Of a stretch of DNA of 8,004 bases, positions 5,144-8,004 are shown one piece after another. The stretch's first letter is position 1; each line of letters opens with the position of its first letter. The notes beneath the pieces were generated by a model. That model made no database searches. It worked only from the letters and a program-made list of their open reading frames with translations, and had not been told where the DNA came from. Made by a program: the position numbers and the translations under genes. The stretch is from JAAFHN01 sp031421855 (GTDB lineage: Bacteria; Pseudomonadota; Gammaproteobacteria; Burkholderiales; Burkholderiaceae_C): the NCBI GenBank assembly GCA_031421855.1, contig JANOPN010000176.1:1-8004 (forward strand), in the 5' to 3' direction.

Positions 5144-7081
5144 ATGTCCAAATCACTGCAACACATTCACGCTGGTGAACCACCGGCCAACACCTCGAAT
5201 AACCCTGACATTCACAGCGTCTCGGCTCCCGAGCGCCGCCAGTTTTTACGCATGTCGGCGGGTGCTGCGGCGGCCTTGACGTTTGGCGGCGCTGCTGCGG
5301 CCAAGGCAGTTTCAACCCCCGCAGCGTTGATCGGCTTCACTGGCATTGCCGCAGATTCGACCGATGCCTTGAAGGTGCCGCCGGGCTATGTGGCCCGCGC
5401 GCTCAGCTCTTGGGGCGACCCGGTTGGCATCGTGGGCAACATGCCAGCATTCAAGTTTGACGCGAGCAACACGGCTGATGAGCAAGCTGCCCAGCAAGGC
5501 ATGCACCACGACGGCTTGCACTACTTTGCGCTTGAAGGCTCTAAGCGCGGCTTGCTGGTGTCTAACCACGAGTATGTTGACGACGGCTTGCTCCACACCG
5601 ACGGGTTTAAGACCTGGAGCCTGGACAAGGTACGCAAATCGCAGGCAGCGCACGGCTTCTCGGTCATTGAGGTCACCAAGAAAGCGGGCCAGTTTGAGGT
5701 CGTCCGCCCCAGCCGCTACGCGCGGCGCGTGACGGCCAACACCCCCATGCGCGTGGCGGGCCCCGCCAAAGGGCACGCCTTGATGCGAACTGCGGCCGAC
5801 CCCAACGGTTTATCGGTCTTGGGAACGCTAGGCAATTGCGCAAGCGGCATCACGCCCTGGGGCACGTATTTGGCTGGCGAGGAAAACTGGCACGACTATT
5901 TTGCGGGTGGCGACAACCTCTCGCCCGATCAAAAGCGCTGGCGTCTGCCCAAAAAGGCGTGGTACCGCTGGCCAGAATTTGACGAGCGCTTTGATGCCGT
6001 GAAAAACCCCAACGAGTTCCACCGCTTTGGCTGGATCGTTGAGCTCGATCCGATGGACCCTTTAAGCACGCCCGTCAAACGCACAGCACTTGGGCGTGCA
6101 ACCCACGAAGGTGCTTTTGTTGCTGTCACCGAATCGGGGCATGCGGTGGTTTACAGCGGCGAAGATGCCTCGTTTGAATACATCTACAAGTTTGTCAGTG
6201 CCACCAAAATCCGCCCGGCAGGCAACGGCCTGACCGCAGCGCAGGCCAACCGAGACTTGCTGGACAACGGCGTGTTGTATGTTGCGCGCTTCAACGCCGA
6301 TGGGACAGGCGACTGGCTTCCAATGGTTCACGCAACGGGGCCGTTGACGCTCGAAAACGGCTTTGAGGATCAAGGTGCGGTCGTCATTCGCACACGCCAA
6401 GCGGCAGATTTGCTGGGCGCAACACCGATGGATCGCCCAGAATGGCTGGCCATCAAACAAGACAGCCGCGAAGTTTTTTGCACCCTAACAAACAACACCC
6501 GGCGCGGCACGCCAGACTACCGCGCCGTTGACGCTGCCAACCCACGCGCCAACAACAGCATGGGCTCGATCATCCGTTGGCGCGAAGGCAAAGACGACGT
6601 GGGTGACTTTGATGCGATCGCCATGCGCTGGACGCACCTGGTCTTGGCTGGCGACCCTGCAAACGAGCGTTTGGAGGCCAAAGGCAACATCAAGGGCGAC
6701 ACGTTTGGCTCCCCCGACGGCATTGCGGTTGACTCGCGCGGTGTGTTGTGGGTGCAAACCGATGTCAGCCCCAGTCGCATCAACAACGGCGAAAACAAAG
6801 GTTTGGGCAACAATCAAATGCTCGCCTGCGACCTACGCACAGGTAAAATGCGGCGATTTTTGACCGGCCCAAACGGCTGCGAAGTCACCGGGCTGACCTT
6901 CACACCGGACATGCGCGCGATGTTTTTGAATATTCAACACCCGGGCGAGCCGTCCAGTGAGCGAACCGACCCCAGCAACCCCAGTCGATTCTCGAATTGG
7001 CCCGACTATCGAGTCAATGGGCGGCCACGCTCCAGCACGGTCGAAGTTCGCAAAATCGACGGTGGCGTGATCGGAACTTAG
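5144..7081 (+). CDS. phoX: PhoX family phosphatase, Tat-exported (DUF839)
   Basis: PhoX enzymes are monomeric alkaline phosphatases that use calcium and iron and release phosphate from organic esters in the periplasm or outside the cell. The 645-residue protein begins with a twin-arginine signal, E-R-R-Q-F-L-R (30-36), followed by an alanine-rich hydrophobic stretch, so it should be exported folded through Tat. The mature part shows the family blocks in order: S-S-W-G-D-P, G-L-L-V-S-N-H-E-Y, G-N-C-A-S-G-I-T-P-W-G-T with C232 (the family's conserved cysteine position), G-E-E-N-W (E246/E247), A-L-G-R-A-T-H-E-G-A, F-E-Y-I-Y-K-F-V-S, G-A-T-P-M-D-R-P-E-W, L-T-N-N-T-R-R, S-P-D-G-I-A-V-D and N-I-Q-H-P-G-E. 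The ATG has no strong ribosome-binding site and lies 6 bases after xth, which suggests coupled expression. I saw no convincing Pho box upstream. Phosphatase activity is inferred from the family. Confidence 0.92.
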   Translation: MSKSLQHIHAGEPPANTSNNPDIHSVSAPERRQFLRMSAGAAAALTFGGAAAAKAVSTPAALIGFTGIAADSTDALKVPPGYVARALSSWGDPVGIVGNMPAFKFDASNTADEQAAQQGMHHDGLHYFALEGSKRGLLVSNHEYVDDGLLHTDGFKTWSLDKVRKSQAAHGFSVIEVTKKAGQFEVVRPSRYARRVTANTPMRVAGPAKGHALMRTAADPNGLSVLGTLGNCASGITPWGTYLAGEENWHDYFAGGDNLSPDQKRWRLPKKAWYRWPEFDERFDAVKNPNEFHRFGWIVELDPMDPLSTPVKRTALGRATHEGAFVAVTESGHAVVYSGEDASFEYIYKFVSATKIRPAGNGLTAAQANRDLLDNGVLYVARFNADGTGDWLPMVHATGPLTLENGFEDQGAVVIRTRQAADLLGATPMDRPEWLAIKQDSREVFCTLTNNTRRGTPDYRAVDAANPRANNSMGSIIRWREGKDDVGDFDAIAMRWTHLVLAGDPANERLEAKGNIKGDTFGSPDGIAVDSRGVLWVQTDVSPSRINNGENKGLGNNQMLACDLRTGKMRRFLTGPNGCEVTGLTFTPDMRAMFLNIQHPGEPSSERTDPSNPSRFSNWPDYRVNGRPRSSTVEVRKIDGGVIGT

Positions 7082-7099
7082 CATATTGGCGTGCCGGCA

Positions 7100-7948
7100 T
7101 TAGGTCAGCCGCCAGTATTGGTAAGTCCACGCTGTCGAAAAGCCTCGTTTGGCATACACCCGTTGCGCGACGGTGTTGCCTTGCTCCACTTGCAAAAATA
7201 CGCGTTCCGCGCCAAGCGCTGCAGCGCGCTTGGCAAGCGCTGTGATCACCGCTGCGGCCAACCCTTGGCCGCGCGACTGCGGCGCGGTGCGCATGCCGTG
7301 AATGCTGGCCCAGCCGTTTGAGACGCTCAATGCGCCACTGGCGACAGCTTGACCGCCTTGCATCACCACAGCGTAGTGGGTGTCTCGCCCTCGGCTGAGG
7401 AGTTCAACCCGCCAAGCACCGTCGACCGGATCGAAACCAGGGCCTAAGTAAACACTTGTCCAAGCAGGCGTGGGCGTCGGCGAGATTGAAACCTCGACTA
7501 CCAAATCAAGCAAATCGGCATTCAACATGCGCTCAACTGTGCCGATTTGCACGCAAGTTGCTTGAACGGGTGCGTATCCGCGCTGGGTGAGCGCTGCCGA
7601 CATGGCGTCAAAGGCAGGCAACAACGGCAACCGCCACACGGGTTTGCGACCCGCGCGAGCAAAACTGGTTTCAACCTCGGCGATTGCGCTCAAGTCAGGC
7701 GCGGCATGGCTGAGTGGCACAGCACTGTGGCTTCTGCCCACCGTGCCGGGATCAAGCGGCACGAGCCATGCGCATAACTCGTCGCATGCCAAAGGCGGCA
7801 CGGCGGCCAGAGTTGCGCGCTCGATGGCTTGAACATCAAGAGGACTGACGCAATACTGCCCCAGCGGCGTTGCAGCTCCTAGCCGTGCTGTTCGCACTGT
7901 CGTCGTCGCTGCGCCTTGCTGGGACAGTATTGCGTCAGTCCTAACCAT
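7100..7948 (-). CDS. GNAT family N-acetyltransferase with hairpin-encoded N-terminus
   Basis: The 282-residue protein has a C-terminal GNAT domain with motif A at Q-S-R-G-Q-G-L-A (224-231) and the ending Q-G-N-T-V-A-Q-R-V-Y-A-K-R-G-F. The N-terminal half is an uncharacterised region recognisable by L-D-P-G-T-V-G-R-S-H-S-A-V-P-L-S-H (about 64-80), which I associate with Burkholderiales acetyltransferases. The substrate is unknown. Codons 3-36 are encoded entirely by a 102-bp hairpin segment (7841-7942). Removing it would give M-V-L-D-V-Q-A-I-E-R-A-T-L, a more usual beginning. The ATG at 7948 lies 6 bases after the stop of the NtrC-like gene, so the two are probably cotranscribed. If the hairpin blocks this start, a GTG at codon 18 in its loop is an alternative. 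The gene converges with phoX, leaving 18 bases between their stops. Family is firm; the start is less certain. Confidence 0.88.
   Translation of the reverse strand: MVRTDAILSQQGAATTTVRTARLGAATPLGQYCVSPLDVQAIERATLAAVPPLACDELCAWLVPLDPGTVGRSHSAVPLSHAAPDLSAIAEVETSFARAGRKPVWRLPLLPAFDAMSAALTQRGYAPVQATCVQIGTVERMLNADLLDLVVEVSISPTPTPAWTSVYLGPGFDPVDGAWRVELLSRGRDTHYAVVMQGGQAVASGALSVSNGWASIHGMRTAPQSRGQGLAAAVITALAKRAAALGAERVFLQVEQGNTVAQRVYAKRGFSTAWTYQYWRLT
7841..7942. repeat. 102-bp MITE-like hairpin element within a coding sequence
   Basis: Bases 7841-7865 and 7918-7942 are inverted repeats matching at 24 of 25 positions. The single mismatch becomes a G-U pair in the minus-strand transcript, so the RNA stem is continuous. 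The 52-base centre continues the symmetry with short pairs: 7866-7869 with 7912-7915, 7873-7876 with 7908-7911, and 7885-7888 with 7894-7897, separated by bulges. The whole unit is therefore one long imperfect palindrome. It is 102 bases, exactly 34 codons, has no stop in the host frame, and begins two codons after the acetyltransferase ATG. No clear target duplication is visible (GGTT on one side and CTTG on the other, read on the minus strand). The structure is certain; a mobile origin is inferred. Confidence 0.8.
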
Positions 7949-7954
7949 CGGCGT

Positions 7955-8004
7955 TCACTCAAGCCCCAAGTCTTGGATTTTTCGGGTGATTGTGTTGCGG
8001 CCAA
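7955..8004 (-). CDS. Fis-type C-terminus of an NtrC-like sigma-54 regulator (partial)
   Basis: Only the last 15 codons and the TGA (7957-7955) are in the window. They read G-R-N-T-I-T-R-K-I-Q-D-L-G-L-E, which matches the recognition helix and closing residues of the Fis-type DNA-binding domain of NtrC (E. coli NtrC ends G-R-N-T-L-T-R-K-L-K-E-L-G-M-E). NtrC activates sigma-54 promoters under nitrogen limitation. From memory, ntrB-ntrC lies near xth in other Burkholderiales, which fits the xth gene to the left. The stop is 6 bases before the acetyltransferase ATG. With so few residues, another sigma-54 activator cannot be excluded, so no symbol is given. Confidence 0.7.
   Translation of the reverse strand, partial: GRNTITRKIQDLGLE

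Noticed and set aside
6485..6817. A 110-codon minus-strand frame inside phoX
   Set aside because: It is a shadow of phoX, which shows conserved family blocks throughout this stretch. The antisense product has no recognisable features.
7082..7099. Short palindrome TGCCGGCA between convergent phoX and the acetyltransferase as a bidirectional terminator
   Set aside because: Eight bases with no loop and no T-run on either side are not enough to support a terminator.

Overview
The window looks like a chromosomal segment from a betaproteobacterium of the order Burkholderiales, probably Comamonadaceae-like. This rests on the character of the ThyA, FolA, exonuclease III and PhoX proteins and on an NtrC-type gene end lying near xth. 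The assignment is from memory of these families, not from a search. Gene density is high, and I see no tRNA, rRNA, CRISPR array or complete insertion sequence.

Layout, left to right. (1) The C-terminal part of a YhhY-like GNAT acetyltransferase (+). (2) A solitary AAA ATPase/DUF4143 gene on the minus strand. It is enclosed by two nearly identical 37-bp palindromes that sit in inverted orientation relative to each other, just past its stop and just before its start. (3) A plus-strand run: a LysE/RhtB-type exporter, thyA, folA (overlapping thyA by 4 bases), a DUF4337 membrane protein, xth (exonuclease III) and phoX (Tat-exported phosphatase). (4) A minus-strand pair at the right edge: the last 15 codons of a Fis-type, NtrC-like regulator, followed 6 bases later by a two-part GNAT acetyltransferase gene.

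Functional links. ThyA makes dTMP and turns methylene-tetrahydrofolate into dihydrofolate, which FolA reduces again, so the overlapping pair is a metabolic couple. Xth repairs abasic sites in DNA. PhoX releases phosphate outside the cytoplasm, and the NtrC-like end would belong to nitrogen control. The LysE-type exporter, the DUF4337 protein and the acetyltransferases have no assigned substrates.

Two structures stand out. First, the ATPase gene plus its two inverted palindromes (276-1559) has the outline of a single-gene cassette. Second, the 5' end of the right-hand acetyltransferase gene contains a 102-bp hairpin-forming segment (7841-7942) with 25-bp inverted ends. It is exactly 34 codons long and adds an N-terminal stretch without breaking the frame, as expected of a MITE-like insertion between codon 2 and what was codon 3.
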